DNA of 41,304 bases from Planctomycetia bacterium (GTDB taxonomy: Bacteria > Planctomycetota > UBA1135 > UBA2386): the NCBI GenBank assembly GCA_005776475.1, contig SXPB01000190.1, forward strand, positions 1 to 41,304. Reading direction: 5' to 3'. Both the position numbers and the translations under genes were made by a program. Below are positions 31,377 to 39,187 of the stretch, in pieces (the first letter of the stretch is position 1; the number at the start of each line of letters is the position of its first letter). The notes under the pieces are model-generated. The model had not been told where the DNA came from. It searched no databases and was given only the letters and a program-made list of their open reading frames with translations.

Positions 31377-32990
31377 TCACTCGACGATCGTGAACTTCAG
31401 CGTGTTGGAGGTGCCGAGGTCCGGCAGGATCGGGCAGCCGCTTGGGCGCCATTGCAGCCACTGCGTGTAGATCTCGCCGCCGATCAGGCCAGGCAGGCAG
31501 GGAATCGGGATCACGGTCGGCGACGCTCCGGGCAGCACCAGGTCCATCGAGGGGATCAGCGTGCACGGGCCACAGGGCAGCGGGGCTGTGGAGAAGCCGA
31601 CGATGAGTGCCAGGATCGGGCTCGTCGGCCCCGCCAGGCTGACCGAGAACGTGTCGTTGCCGAGCACGCAGTGCCCGTCGTAGGTCGCATAGTCGTTGAA
31701 GCCGAAGGTGCCGCACGCGCCGCCCATGTTGACCGGCAGGCTGGTCGTGGTCGCTTCGAAGCGCCGGCCGCGAATGGTCCCGTTCGCCCACACGACGATC
31801 GCCTGATCGTCGGCGCTCGTCGAGCCGCTCTCCTTGGCGCACGTCGCGGGCGACTCCTGCGCCGCCCCCGATGTCTCCGCAAACCACTCGACGCCGCACG
31901 ATGCGCACGTCGATGGATCCAGGTTCTTCACCAGCACGCGGTAGTTCGTGGACATGCCGTCGACGCGATGACGGCACGCGAGCACGTACTTGTCCTGCGC
32001 GAAGTCGAGCGCGGGTTCGATCAGGCGCCCGGGCGTCGTGAATGGGTTGACGATGGCGCCGCTCGTCAGCGTTGCCGGGCACACACCCGTCACCGAGAAC
32101 GGCATGACGTGCACGATGCTGCTCTCGGACCAGGCGGCGGCGAAGTTGACGCCGTCGGCCGTCGCGACCGACGGATGGGTCACCGAGAAGGTCATCGTCG
32201 CGAGCGTGTGGGTCGAGCACAGGCCGAGGCTGTCGACGACGCTGAACCGGACGGCTGGCTGGCCCGCGAGTAGGGCCCCGCTTGGCCAGATCACGCCCCA
32301 TCTCCCGTTGAAGCCGCAGTGGCGCGTCACCTGGGGCAATCCGACATCGCCACCATTCTGCAGGAGTGTGGTCGTCCCAGGCACCGGTGCCCCCGTGGAC
32401 GGCACTTGGACGTGACGGCAACGAACAATCGACGAGAGAACGCGGTCTTCGGTCCAGACCACGAGGGCATCCTGGGCCGTGCCGAACAACCCCGTTCTCC
32501 GGTCGCCGCCGATATCGATCTCCATGTCCTGCAGCGGATTGCTCGAAGTGTGCGTGAAGGCTCCGATCTCGACCGTCGTAGACAAGGCGCCGGTGCCGGC
32601 ATCCAGCGAGCGGGCTTTGGCGCGCAAGGTCAGCGTCAAGCCGGACCCCGAGATCTCGGTCCAGCCGACCAGGAACTTGTCGGTGGCGCTGATGTTCGCG
32701 ATTGCCGGCCGACTGCCGAGGCGCGCGTTCGTGCTGACCACGATGACGGCTCCGATCGGCGAACCAGCGCCGTTCACGACCTGCGCGAAGATGGTGGCCG
32801 GTGCGGTGCCGTTGTCGGCCGACCAGGCGACGCAGTAGCGGTCGCTGCTGAAGTCGTAGGCGACACGCGGCAGCTTGTCGGTGGCACCAGCGGCGTTGCC
32901 GATGGCGAACGCTGCGCCGAGCGTGGGCGCTGCCTGCGCAGTGAGGGCCGGGACGCACAGAAGCAGCGACAGGGAGGTCAAGGCGTTCAT
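31377..32990 (-). CDS. Secreted protein with N-terminal beta-propeller-like part and C-terminal Cys-containing domain
   Basis: A 537-residue exported protein, signal peptide MNALTSLSLLLCVPALTAQA. The first ~370 residues contain repeated 'RVAYDFSSDRYCVAWSADNG', 'RPAIANISATDKFLVGWTEI', 'PALDFAQDKYVLACRHRV' units: a P....D....YLV.W.. pattern typical of propeller-type secreted proteins that bind ligands or report no activity. The C-terminal ~150 residues (GGACGTFGFNDYATYDGHCVLGNDTFSVSL, LIVGFSTAPLPCGPCTLIP, IYTQWLQW) share features with the 1246-1785 and 9980-13069 proteins. No catalytic motif is seen. It lies 130 nt downstream of the kelch gene start on the same strand, and each probably has its own promoter. 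Confidence 0.75.
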   Translation of the reverse strand: MNALTSLSLLLCVPALTAQAAPTLGAAFAIGNAAGATDKLPRVAYDFSSDRYCVAWSADNGTAPATIFAQVVNGAGSPIGAVIVVSTNARLGSRPAIANISATDKFLVGWTEISGSGLTLTLRAKARSLDAGTGALSTTVEIGAFTHTSSNPLQDMEIDIGGDRRTGLFGTAQDALVVWTEDRVLSSIVRCRHVQVPSTGAPVPGTTTLLQNGGDVGLPQVTRHCGFNGRWGVIWPSGALLAGQPAVRFSVVDSLGLCSTHTLATMTFSVTHPSVATADGVNFAAAWSESSIVHVMPFSVTGVCPATLTSGAIVNPFTTPGRLIEPALDFAQDKYVLACRHRVDGMSTNYRVLVKNLDPSTCASCGVEWFAETSGAAQESPATCAKESGSTSADDQAIVVWANGTIRGRRFEATTTSLPVNMGGACGTFGFNDYATYDGHCVLGNDTFSVSLAGPTSPILALIVGFSTAPLPCGPCTLIPSMDLVLPGASPTVIPIPCLPGLIGGEIYTQWLQWRPSGCPILPDLGTSNTLKFTIVE

Positions 32991-33084
32991 GGGGAGTTGC
33001 TTGCGTCGGACCGGTTGTTGCGGGTGTCCGTTCGCGCCCCGAGCAGCGTCCCCCGGCGCCTTTGCGTTCGCAGAATCCCCAATC

Positions 33085-33096
33085 TGCCTAGGCAGG
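33085..33096. repeat. 12-bp perfect palindrome CTGCCTAGGCAG
   Basis: Sits in the 264-nt gap between the end of the beta-lactamase-fold gene and the start of the 32990 gene, 95 nt upstream of the latter's ATG. It could be an operator; no matching second copy was seen in the window. Confidence 0.35.
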
Positions 33097-33207
33097 TGCC
33101 GCGATCGCGGCCAGGGGCCCGGCCGCGAGCGTGCCGATCACAAGGTCGAGACGAACGAGGCGACGCCGTTCGATCGCAGCGGCGAAGGAGGGGAGTTGGC
33201 GAAGCAT
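33088..33207 (-). CDS. Doubtful 39-residue small protein
   Basis: ATG-started frame on the same strand and just downstream of the beta-lactamase-fold gene (48 nt after its stop): MLRQLPSFAAAIERRRLV followed by a hydrophobic LDLVIGTLAAGPLAAIAAPA end that could span a membrane. No Shine-Dalgarno is visible before the ATG. Open frames of this size are common in such GC-rich DNA, so it is listed only because it fills the largest gap and has a membrane-like tail. Confidence 0.15.
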   Translation of the reverse strand: MLRQLPSFAAAIERRRLVRLDLVIGTLAAGPLAAIAAPA

Positions 33208-33254
33208 CGATCGAAGGGCCGACGGGTCGCAGGACTCCTTGCCGCGGCGCCGGT

Positions 33255-34856
33255 TCAGTTCCGCACGAACGAGACACCACGAGCTCGCGCCGTGCTGACG
33301 CGTAGTTCCTTCGGTGCCCCGGTGGCGTCCCGTCGCACTTCGATCTGCATGCCGGAATCGCTGACCCACGTGTCGCGATCGAGCGGCATGAATGGCGCCA
33401 CCGGCAACGCCATCCGGCTGGCGTCCAACTGCAGTCGTCCGCCCTTGGCCAACAAGGTGATGTCGCCGTCGATCTCGTCGCCACGCCATGCGCCGACGAT
33501 CGACTCGACGTCCTCGGGCGCGACTTTGCCCATCGTGATCGCTCCGTAGCGACGCATCCGTTCGCCCTGCACCGTCATCTCGATGCCGCCGTTCGCATCG
33601 CGGCGCGCCGTCAGCGGAGTGCGCGCATCCACCGACTGGAACGCGCCATCCTGCTCGGCCACTTCCACTTTCCAACCCAGCGTCGTGAAGACGCTGACGC
33701 CGGAACCGCGCGTCGCGTGAATCAGCAGCTCACCACTGTCGTCGCGGTACAGCGCGAACCCTGGCCGTCCAGAATTGGCAGGGCGCGCGGGTTCGCGGCG
33801 GTCGAGCACCGCGCTGGCCAATTCGCGAGCGATGCCGAGTGCGTCGGCATCGCCATTGGCGAGCAGCACAACCTGCAGTTGCGAGGCTGGCAGCGCCAGC
33901 GCGGTCGCTTGCCAGCCGAAGAAGCCACCCAACAGCAACAGTGCGGGTTCCTCAAGCACGCTCGTCACCAGCAGTCCGCCGGCGTACGGGTTGAACTGCG
34001 GCGAGCGACGCTGTTCGGGCTGCAGGGGCGGCGGCGTCACCAACTCACGAACAAGCTCCGGACGCCACTGCGGGCTGGTCAACGCCGCCAGCCAGCGCTG
34101 CAGGTCATCCACGGTGCTGCACACACCGCCAGCGCCACACAAGAGCGGCGGCATCGGCATTTCCTTGCCATCATCGTACGACTTCGGCAAGCCCGGAACG
34201 TCTGGGTGGTCCACGTCGCGGAATGCCGTGGACGCCATTTGCAAGGGCGCGAACAGCTGTTCGTTGGCATAGGTGCGCAGCGACTTCTTGGTCACCCGCT
34301 GCACGACTTCGGCGAGGAGCAGGTAGCCGCTGTTGCAGTAGAGGAAGTCGGCGCCCGGGGCGAAGTTCAACGCGCGTTGACGACCCAGGAGATCGAGCAC
34401 GCCGCGTGTCGTAAGCGCCCCGGGTTGCCGACTCGCGAGCAGCTCGAGTTCATAGAAGTCGCGCAGGCCACTGCGGTGATGGAGCAAGTGGCGCAGCGAG
34501 ATGCCGCGGCAGTGTTCGGGCAGTTCGGGTACGAACTTGCGGACCTCGTCGTCGAGCGCGATCTTGCCGGCGAGCGCCAGATCGATGACACAGGCTGCCG
34601 TCAGCGACTTGGCTACCGAAGCGACATAGAACGGCGTTTCCGGCCGCAGCGGCGTCTTCGCGGCGACGTCCGCCAGGCCATGGGCCTGGCGATACAGCAC
34701 CTTGCCGTCCTTCACTACGAGCGCGACAACTCCAGGTCCATCGCTCTTCACCTGCTCTTGCACGATGGCAGCGAGACGAGCCACCACGTCCTGGGCGGCG
34801 GCGAAGCTCGCGGATGCACAGAGAACGGGGATCACAAGCAAGCAGCGGAGTTTCAT
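33255..34856 (-). CDS. Secreted serine beta-lactamase-fold hydrolase
   Basis: A 533-residue exported member of the class C beta-lactamase / D-alanyl-D-alanine carboxypeptidase / esterase superfamily. Signal peptide MKLRCLLVIPVLCASASFAAAQ. Nucleophile motif S-x-x-K is SVAK (Ser-80, Lys-83) in PFYVASVAKSLTAACV; Y-x-N is YCN (Tyr-173, Asn-175) in DFLYCNSGYLL. Both are at the usual spacing, and HLLHHRSGLRDF is the family's conserved block between them. The ~150-residue C-terminal extension after the hydrolase domain is beta-rich, as in lipocalin-like tails of related esterases. The substrate is not predictable: a peptide, ester or beta-lactam. It starts inside the stop codon of the TetR gene (ATGA), so expression is tied to that regulator. 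Confidence 0.9.
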   Translation of the reverse strand: MKLRCLLVIPVLCASASFAAAQDVVARLAAIVQEQVKSDGPGVVALVVKDGKVLYRQAHGLADVAAKTPLRPETPFYVASVAKSLTAACVIDLALAGKIALDDEVRKFVPELPEHCRGISLRHLLHHRSGLRDFYELELLASRQPGALTTRGVLDLLGRQRALNFAPGADFLYCNSGYLLLAEVVQRVTKKSLRTYANEQLFAPLQMASTAFRDVDHPDVPGLPKSYDDGKEMPMPPLLCGAGGVCSTVDDLQRWLAALTSPQWRPELVRELVTPPPLQPEQRRSPQFNPYAGGLLVTSVLEEPALLLLGGFFGWQATALALPASQLQVVLLANGDADALGIARELASAVLDRREPARPANSGRPGFALYRDDSGELLIHATRGSGVSVFTTLGWKVEVAEQDGAFQSVDARTPLTARRDANGGIEMTVQGERMRRYGAITMGKVAPEDVESIVGAWRGDEIDGDITLLAKGGRLQLDASRMALPVAPFMPLDRDTWVSDSGMQIEVRRDATGAPKELRVSTARARGVSFVRN

Positions 34857-35509
34857 GACTTGTCCTGGTCGGGGGGCGCGCCGAGATAGGCGCAGTAGGC
34901 GTGAACGAGTTCGCGCACGAGCTTCTGCCCGCGGGTTGAGGCGCGATTGAGCTTGGGATCGCCGAAGAGCACCGCTTCACGGGCGGCGGCGGACACGAAC
35001 ATGACGCCGAAGGCCGCCGCCGCCTCGGGGTCCGGATGTTGGATCGCCCGCCGTCGCAACATCAGTTCGGCGCACAGCGTGCCGTGCGCGCGCTCGTTGA
35101 ATGCGCGGATGCGATCCGTGAAGCCGGGATCGCCGGTGCTGCGTGCGCGCAGCACGACTTGCCGCAGCAGGTCGCGGTGCCGGGTGAAAAAATTGACCAT
35201 CGCGCCGACGTAGGCCTCGATTACTCCAGCGATGTCGCGGCCAGCCAGCCGGGCCGGCGCCATGGCTTTGACGAACGCCGTCTCGAACGCCGTCACCATT
35301 GCTTCATCGGCCGCGTGGACCAGTGCCATCTTGTCGCGGTAGCGGGCATAGAGGCCACCGATCGACACCCGCGCGCGCCGCGCAATGGCGGCGACGGGCA
35401 AGGCCTCGAAGCCGTGCTTGCCGATCAGTTCGCAGGCTGCGGCCACGATGCGGTCGTCCGTTGCGCGGCTGCGGTCTTGTCTGGCCGTGGTGCGCCATGG
35501 TGTCTTCAT
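34853..35509 (-). CDS. TetR-family transcriptional regulator
   Basis: A 218-residue one-domain-plus-ligand-domain repressor. Start 35509 (MKTPWRTTARQDRSRATDDRIVAAA) gives the usual N terminus; the frame stays open to 35599 but through the operator region. The helix-turn-helix is AACELIGKHGFEALPVAAIARRARVSIGGLYARYRDKMALVHA, with the standard G..........IA..A.VS.G..Y.......L pattern. The rest is the helical ligand/dimer domain. It is followed by the beta-lactamase-fold gene with a 4-nt overlap. A perfect 27-bp palindrome starts 7 bp upstream of its start codon, so it most likely represses its own operon and responds to the enzyme's substrate or product. Confidence 0.92.
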   Translation of the reverse strand: MKTPWRTTARQDRSRATDDRIVAAACELIGKHGFEALPVAAIARRARVSIGGLYARYRDKMALVHAADEAMVTAFETAFVKAMAPARLAGRDIAGVIEAYVGAMVNFFTRHRDLLRQVVLRARSTGDPGFTDRIRAFNERAHGTLCAELMLRRRAIQHPDPEAAAAFGVMFVSAAAREAVLFGDPKLNRASTRGQKLVRELVHAYCAYLGAPPDQDKS

Positions 35510-35516
35510 GACGACC

Positions 35517-35543
35517 AATAATCCGAACGGCGTTCGGATTATT
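35517..35543. promoter_or_regulatory. Perfect 27-bp palindrome: probable TetR operator
   Basis: AATAATCCGAACG-G-CGTTCGGATTATT: 13-bp arms, one central base, every position paired. It lies 7 bp upstream of the tetR start codon, overlapping where its promoter must be. Also notable as the most A/T-rich short stretch nearby. Autorepression of the tetR/hydrolase operon is the natural reading. Confidence 0.88.
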
Positions 35544-35716
35544 CCATAACCAACATGCAGTAGGGCAACGTTCCAGGTTGGTGCCGTGTGGGGTGGCACA
35601 GCGACGTTGGTTGGTCGGTGACACTCGGTGTGAGCGACTGCCTGTCTCTCCGTCTTGCGGTGCAGCCCTGGGCCGGCCCGCGTGACCTGCGCACGAAGAA
35701 CAGCGAGCGCGCGGGC

Positions 35717-36379
35717 TCAGCGCGGCTCGGGCTCGCCGAAGGCGCGCCAGTAGACGTGCGCAGCTTCGACTCGCAGCGCCACCGGATCGCCGTAGCCGAA
35801 CAAGCACGCGATCGTGCGCACGCCGGCGGCTTTCGCCGCGCGCAGGTCCTGCACGCCGTCGCCGACCATCGTGGCCGTGTGCACCTCGGCGGCGAGAGTG
35901 CGCAATGCATGCAGCACCGGGGCCGGATCCGGCTTCTTCTGCAGCAACGTGTCGCCGCCGACGATGGCGCCGAGCAGCGGTGTCAAGCCGAGATGCGCCA
36001 GCAGTGGCAGGGTGAACCGTTCGGGCTTGTTGGTGACGACGCCGAGCGGATGGCCGCGTTCGTGCAGGCCGCGCAAGTGCTCGCGCACGCCGGGATACAG
36101 CGTCGCCTTGCCTGTGCACTGCCGTTCATGGTGGGCGACATAGGTGGCGAACGCCGCCTCGAGCAGGATCGCTTGCGCCGCGGTCGTCGTCGGCAACACC
36201 GGCTGCAGCGCGCGGCGCAGCAGCGTGTGGGCGCCATCGCCGACGAACGAACGCACCTCGTCGAGCGGCGCCTCGGGCAGCCCGTAGACCGCACGCACAT
36301 GGTTGGTGCTGGCCTGCAGGTCGGGCAGGGTGTGGGCGAGCGTGCCGTCGAGGTCGAACAAGAATGCCGGGAGCGCCAC
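35717..36379 (-). CDS. gph: Phosphoglycolate-phosphatase-like HAD hydrolase
   Basis: A ~220-residue HAD-superfamily phosphatase of the Gph/PGP type, which would dephosphorylate 2-phosphoglycolate or a similar phosphate. Motif I FLFDLDGTLAHT (two Asp), motif II VVTNKP (Thr), motif III Lys in QKKPDPAPVL, motif IV MVGDGVQDLRAAKAAG (Asp). The cap domain between motifs I and II is the helical C1 type. The start is uncertain: no ATG is in frame, and GTG 36379 (MALPAFLFDLDG) is taken because it gives the family's usual N terminus; GTG 36403 is an alternative that would leave only 3 nt to the divergent lipoprotein gene. The symbol is by family resemblance only. Confidence 0.85.
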   Translation of the reverse strand: MALPAFLFDLDGTLAHTLPDLQASTNHVRAVYGLPEAPLDEVRSFVGDGAHTLLRRALQPVLPTTTAAQAILLEAAFATYVAHHERQCTGKATLYPGVREHLRGLHERGHPLGVVTNKPERFTLPLLAHLGLTPLLGAIVGGDTLLQKKPDPAPVLHALRTLAAEVHTATMVGDGVQDLRAAKAAGVRTIACLFGYGDPVALRVEAAHVYWRAFGEPEPR

Positions 36380-36388
36380 GGCGATCGG

Positions 36389-36394
36389 TATACT
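36389..36394 (+). promoter_or_regulatory. Possible -10 element TATACT of the 36407 lipoprotein gene
   Basis: TATACT preceded by CGG, 12 nt before the ATG at 36407. The region between this gene and the divergent HAD gene is so short that it leaves little other room for a promoter. No -35 match is evident. Confidence 0.35.
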
Positions 36395-36406
36395 CGCGGG
36401 CACTGC

Positions 36407-36877
36407 ATGGCCGCCCGCGTCTTCCTGTTCGTCCCGCTGTTGTTCGCCGCGTGCGGCACCGTTCGTGACTGGCGTGAACTCCGGACCGAGCCGATGACGC
36501 TCGGCGAGTGTTTCGACGGCATCGAACACGTCGCCCAACGCGAGTTCGTGTCTGACGGGGCGGTCAGCGACCGGGGCCTCGGCATCTGGCAGTCGCGGTG
36601 GCGCCAACGCATGCTCGAACGCAACTTCCCGGGGCGGTTTCGCCTGCGGGTCGAAGTGATGCTCGACGAAGGTACGACGGCGACGGGTTGGCCGATCCGC
36701 TACGTGGTCGAGCAGGAGCGGGTCGACGACCTGCGCCGTTCGCTGCAGCCGCGCGAAGAGGACTGGTCGTCGACCGGCCAGGACAAGGAGAAGGAAGCGC
36801 TGCTCGGCGAGCGCCTGGTTCGCCGGCTGGCGCCGAAGTCCACCGCGATCCCGGTCACGCGGCGTCCGGGGACGTGA
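36407..36877 (+). CDS. Small lipoprotein of unknown function
   Basis: A 156-residue protein. MAARVFLFVPLLFAACGTV is a lipoprotein signal with lipobox FAAC. The mature protein is basic/acidic mixed: EPMTLGECFDGIEHVAQREF, RWRQRMLERNFPGRFRLRVEVMLDEGTTATGWPIRYVVEQERVDDL, suggesting a small alpha+beta domain. It ends in a polar tail rich in Lys, Arg and Glu. I do not recognise the family. It is tightly divergent from the HAD gene and 110 nt upstream of the first glycosyltransferase, on the same strand, so it may be the promoter-proximal gene of that operon. Confidence 0.7.
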   Translation: MAARVFLFVPLLFAACGTVRDWRELRTEPMTLGECFDGIEHVAQREFVSDGAVSDRGLGIWQSRWRQRMLERNFPGRFRLRVEVMLDEGTTATGWPIRYVVEQERVDDLRRSLQPREEDWSSTGQDKEKEALLGERLVRRLAPKSTAIPVTRRPGT

Positions 36878-36986
36878 ACAGGCGCGCCCAGTCGCGCCAT
36901 GCCATGGGACGGTCCCGGAGTGAGCCGTGGACCCGGCGCCTGACTCCGTTCCGAACGGGCGATGCGTCGATCCAACGGGGGTGCGC

Positions 36987-38273
36987 ATGAGTCCAGGTCC
37001 CGCTCCGAGCACCCACGACGGCACGGCGTCCGCGGCGGCGGGCCTTGCCGTGGCCGAGTTGTCGGTGTTGATCGTCAACTACAACTCGTGGCGCGAGTGC
37101 GCGCACGCGGTGGCGACGCTGCGCGAGAACGGTCCGACGCGGCCCGATGGGACGCCGATGCCGTTCGAGTGCATCGTCGTCGACAACCTGTCGCCGTACC
37201 GCGATCCCGGCCTGATTGCGCAGGTCGAACACGAACTCGGCCTGCTGGCCCGCCAGCTTGGCGATCCGCTCGCGGGCAAGCTGGTCATGCACGGCGAGAA
37301 CGGCGGCTACAGCAAGGGCATGAACGTCGCGCTGACGCATGCGCGCGGCCGCTGGATCCTGGTCAGCAACCCCGACGTGCTGTTCCTGCCTGGCACGATC
37401 ACGCGCCTGCAACGCCACCTCGAACGGGATCCACGCGCCGGGTGCGTGGTGCCGAAGGGCTACTGGGATCCGGAGTGCAGCGGCCGGCTGCCACCGAACA
37501 CGCTGCCGACGCTGCGCGAACTGTGGTGGACGACGCTGGCAGCGTTCTTCCCGCGCGTCAGCCACCGCTACGCCAGGAAGCTGGCGCGGAAGTGGGTGCA
37601 GGTGTGGAACGCCACCGAGCCGATCGAGCTGCCGATGATGTCGGGCTGCATGTTCCTGATCGAACGTGCCTTCTTCGAGCGCATCGGCCGTTTCGACGAG
37701 CGCTACCCGCTCTACTACGAGGACACCGACCTGTCGCTGAAGATCCAGCAGGCGGGGCGTGCCGTCGTGCAGGTGCCCGACGCGCACCTCGTGCACTTCG
37801 TCAATCGCTCGGGCATGAGCGACCTGGAGACGATGTGGAAGCGGCACGCGACCAGTCGCGGGCTGTACTTCCGCAAGTGGTACGGGCGGCTCGGCTCGCT
37901 GGCGTTGCGGTTCGCCGACGCGGTGCTGCAGGCGAAGTGGCTGCAGCGGTTCCGCAAGTTCGAGTTCGCAACACCGCTCGTCGATCTCGGGGCCACGGAC
38001 CAGCCGCCGGTGCTCGACCTCGGCCGCGACTGCGAGCGCTTCCTCGTGCTGATGTCGCTCGACGCGCGCTTCTACCTCGCCGCCGGGATGATCGGCAGCG
38101 GCCGCACCTGGTCGCCGAGTGCGGTCGGCTTCTCGCACTTCGTCAACGCGACCTTCTACTTCGCCGTCTACGACCTCAGCGGCGGCCGCTTCAAACGCAT
38201 CGGCAGCTTCAAGTACCACTGCCTGTCGCATCTGGGCACCTCGGTCGCACCGAAGGCCGGAGGCCCTGCGTGA
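36987..38273 (+). CDS. Glycosyltransferase family 2 (first gene of the glycan operon)
   Basis: A 428-residue GT-A-fold glycosyltransferase. ATG 36987 is preferred (GGGG run before it), with GTG 36927 an alternative. After a short Pro/Ala-rich lead comes ELSVLIVNYNSWRECAHAV, FECIVVDN, GENGGYSKGMNVAL (nucleotide-sugar pocket), then ILVSNPDVLFL supplying the D-x-D-like position, MMSGCMFLIERAFF and GRFDERYPLYYEDTDLSLKIQQAG with the catalytic-base ED. The last ~130 residues (from about residue 285) are an extra domain not typical of short rhamnosyltransferase-like GT2s. Sugar and acceptor cannot be told. Its stop overlaps the next start by 4 nt (GTGA). Confidence 0.88.
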   Translation: MSPGPAPSTHDGTASAAAGLAVAELSVLIVNYNSWRECAHAVATLRENGPTRPDGTPMPFECIVVDNLSPYRDPGLIAQVEHELGLLARQLGDPLAGKLVMHGENGGYSKGMNVALTHARGRWILVSNPDVLFLPGTITRLQRHLERDPRAGCVVPKGYWDPECSGRLPPNTLPTLRELWWTTLAAFFPRVSHRYARKLARKWVQVWNATEPIELPMMSGCMFLIERAFFERIGRFDERYPLYYEDTDLSLKIQQAGRAVVQVPDAHLVHFVNRSGMSDLETMWKRHATSRGLYFRKWYGRLGSLALRFADAVLQAKWLQRFRKFEFATPLVDLGATDQPPVLDLGRDCERFLVLMSLDARFYLAAGMIGSGRTWSPSAVGFSHFVNATFYFAVYDLSGGRFKRIGSFKYHCLSHLGTSVAPKAGGPA

Positions 38274-39187
38274 GCGCGCCGACGTTGTCGGTGGTGGTGC
38301 TGAGCTGGAACACACAGACGCTGCTGCGCGCGTGCCTGCAGGCGCTGTTCGCCGAGACGCCGAAGCATGCGCGCGAAGTGGTCGTCGTCGACAACGGCAG
38401 CCACGACGGCAGCGCCGACATGGTGGCGCGCGAGTTTCCGCAGGTGCGGCTGCTGCGCAATCCGGACAACAAGCTCTATGCCGCGGGCAACAACCAAGGC
38501 GCGGCGCTGGCGACCGGCGCGTTCGTGTGCACGCTCAACAGCGACACCGAAGTGCGCCCCGGTGCGCTCGATCGCCTGGTCGACTTCCTGCGCGAGAACG
38601 CGAACTACGGCGCCGCGGCGCCGCGCCTGGTCAACCCCGACGGCAGCGTGCAGCGCGCTTGCATGCGCTTTCCGACATTGCTGACGGCGTTGGCGTGGAA
38701 CTCGTGGTGGGGCAGCTTCTGGCCTGGCTCGCGCGCCGTGCGGCGTTACCAGATGCTCGACTTCGACCATCTGCACAGCCGCGACGTCGACCAGCCGCCT
38801 GGTGCGTGCTGTGTGCTGCGCACCGAGGAGTGGCGGGCGCTCGGCGGTTTCGACGAAGTGCTGTCGCTGTTCTACAACGACGTCGACCTGTGTCGGCGGT
38901 TGTGGCAGAAGGGCCGCGCGATCCGCTACGTCGCCGACGCGGAAGTGATGCACCACCAGGGTGCATCGACGAAGAACTTCGCGCGCATGCTGGTGCTCTG
39001 GCACAAGAACCGCCTCGCCTACTACCAGAAGCACCACGGCGTGCTCGGCACGTTGTGGGTGCGGGTATGCGTGCGCCTGCGCATCTGGGAGGAGTGGCTG
39101 CGCATCGGTCGCCGCAATCGCCGCGATCCGGGCCGCAAGAAGGCCGAGCGCGAACACCTCGCTGCTGCGGTCAAGGAACTGCAGTGA
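38270..39187 (+). CDS. Glycosyltransferase family 2 (rhamnosyltransferase-like)
   Basis: A 305-residue GT2. GTG at 38270 with GGAGG ~6 nt before it starts SAPTLSVVVLSWNTQTLLRACLQAL. Conserved points: VVVVDNGSHDGSADMV, LLRNPDNKLYAAGNNQGAALATG, TLNSDTEVRPG (DxD-type), GACCVLRTEEWRALGGFDEVLSLFYNDVDLCRRLWQKG with the D-x-D/ED base position, and a basic helical tail (RRNRRDPGRKKAEREHL). This architecture matches WcaA/rhamnosyltransferase-type enzymes of O-antigen or exopolysaccharide loci. Coupled by 4-nt overlaps to both neighbours. Confidence 0.9.
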   Translation: MSAPTLSVVVLSWNTQTLLRACLQALFAETPKHAREVVVVDNGSHDGSADMVAREFPQVRLLRNPDNKLYAAGNNQGAALATGAFVCTLNSDTEVRPGALDRLVDFLRENANYGAAAPRLVNPDGSVQRACMRFPTLLTALAWNSWWGSFWPGSRAVRRYQMLDFDHLHSRDVDQPPGACCVLRTEEWRALGGFDEVLSLFYNDVDLCRRLWQKGRAIRYVADAEVMHHQGASTKNFARMLVLWHKNRLAYYQKHHGVLGTLWVRVCVRLRIWEEWLRIGRRNRRDPGRKKAEREHLAAAVKELQ

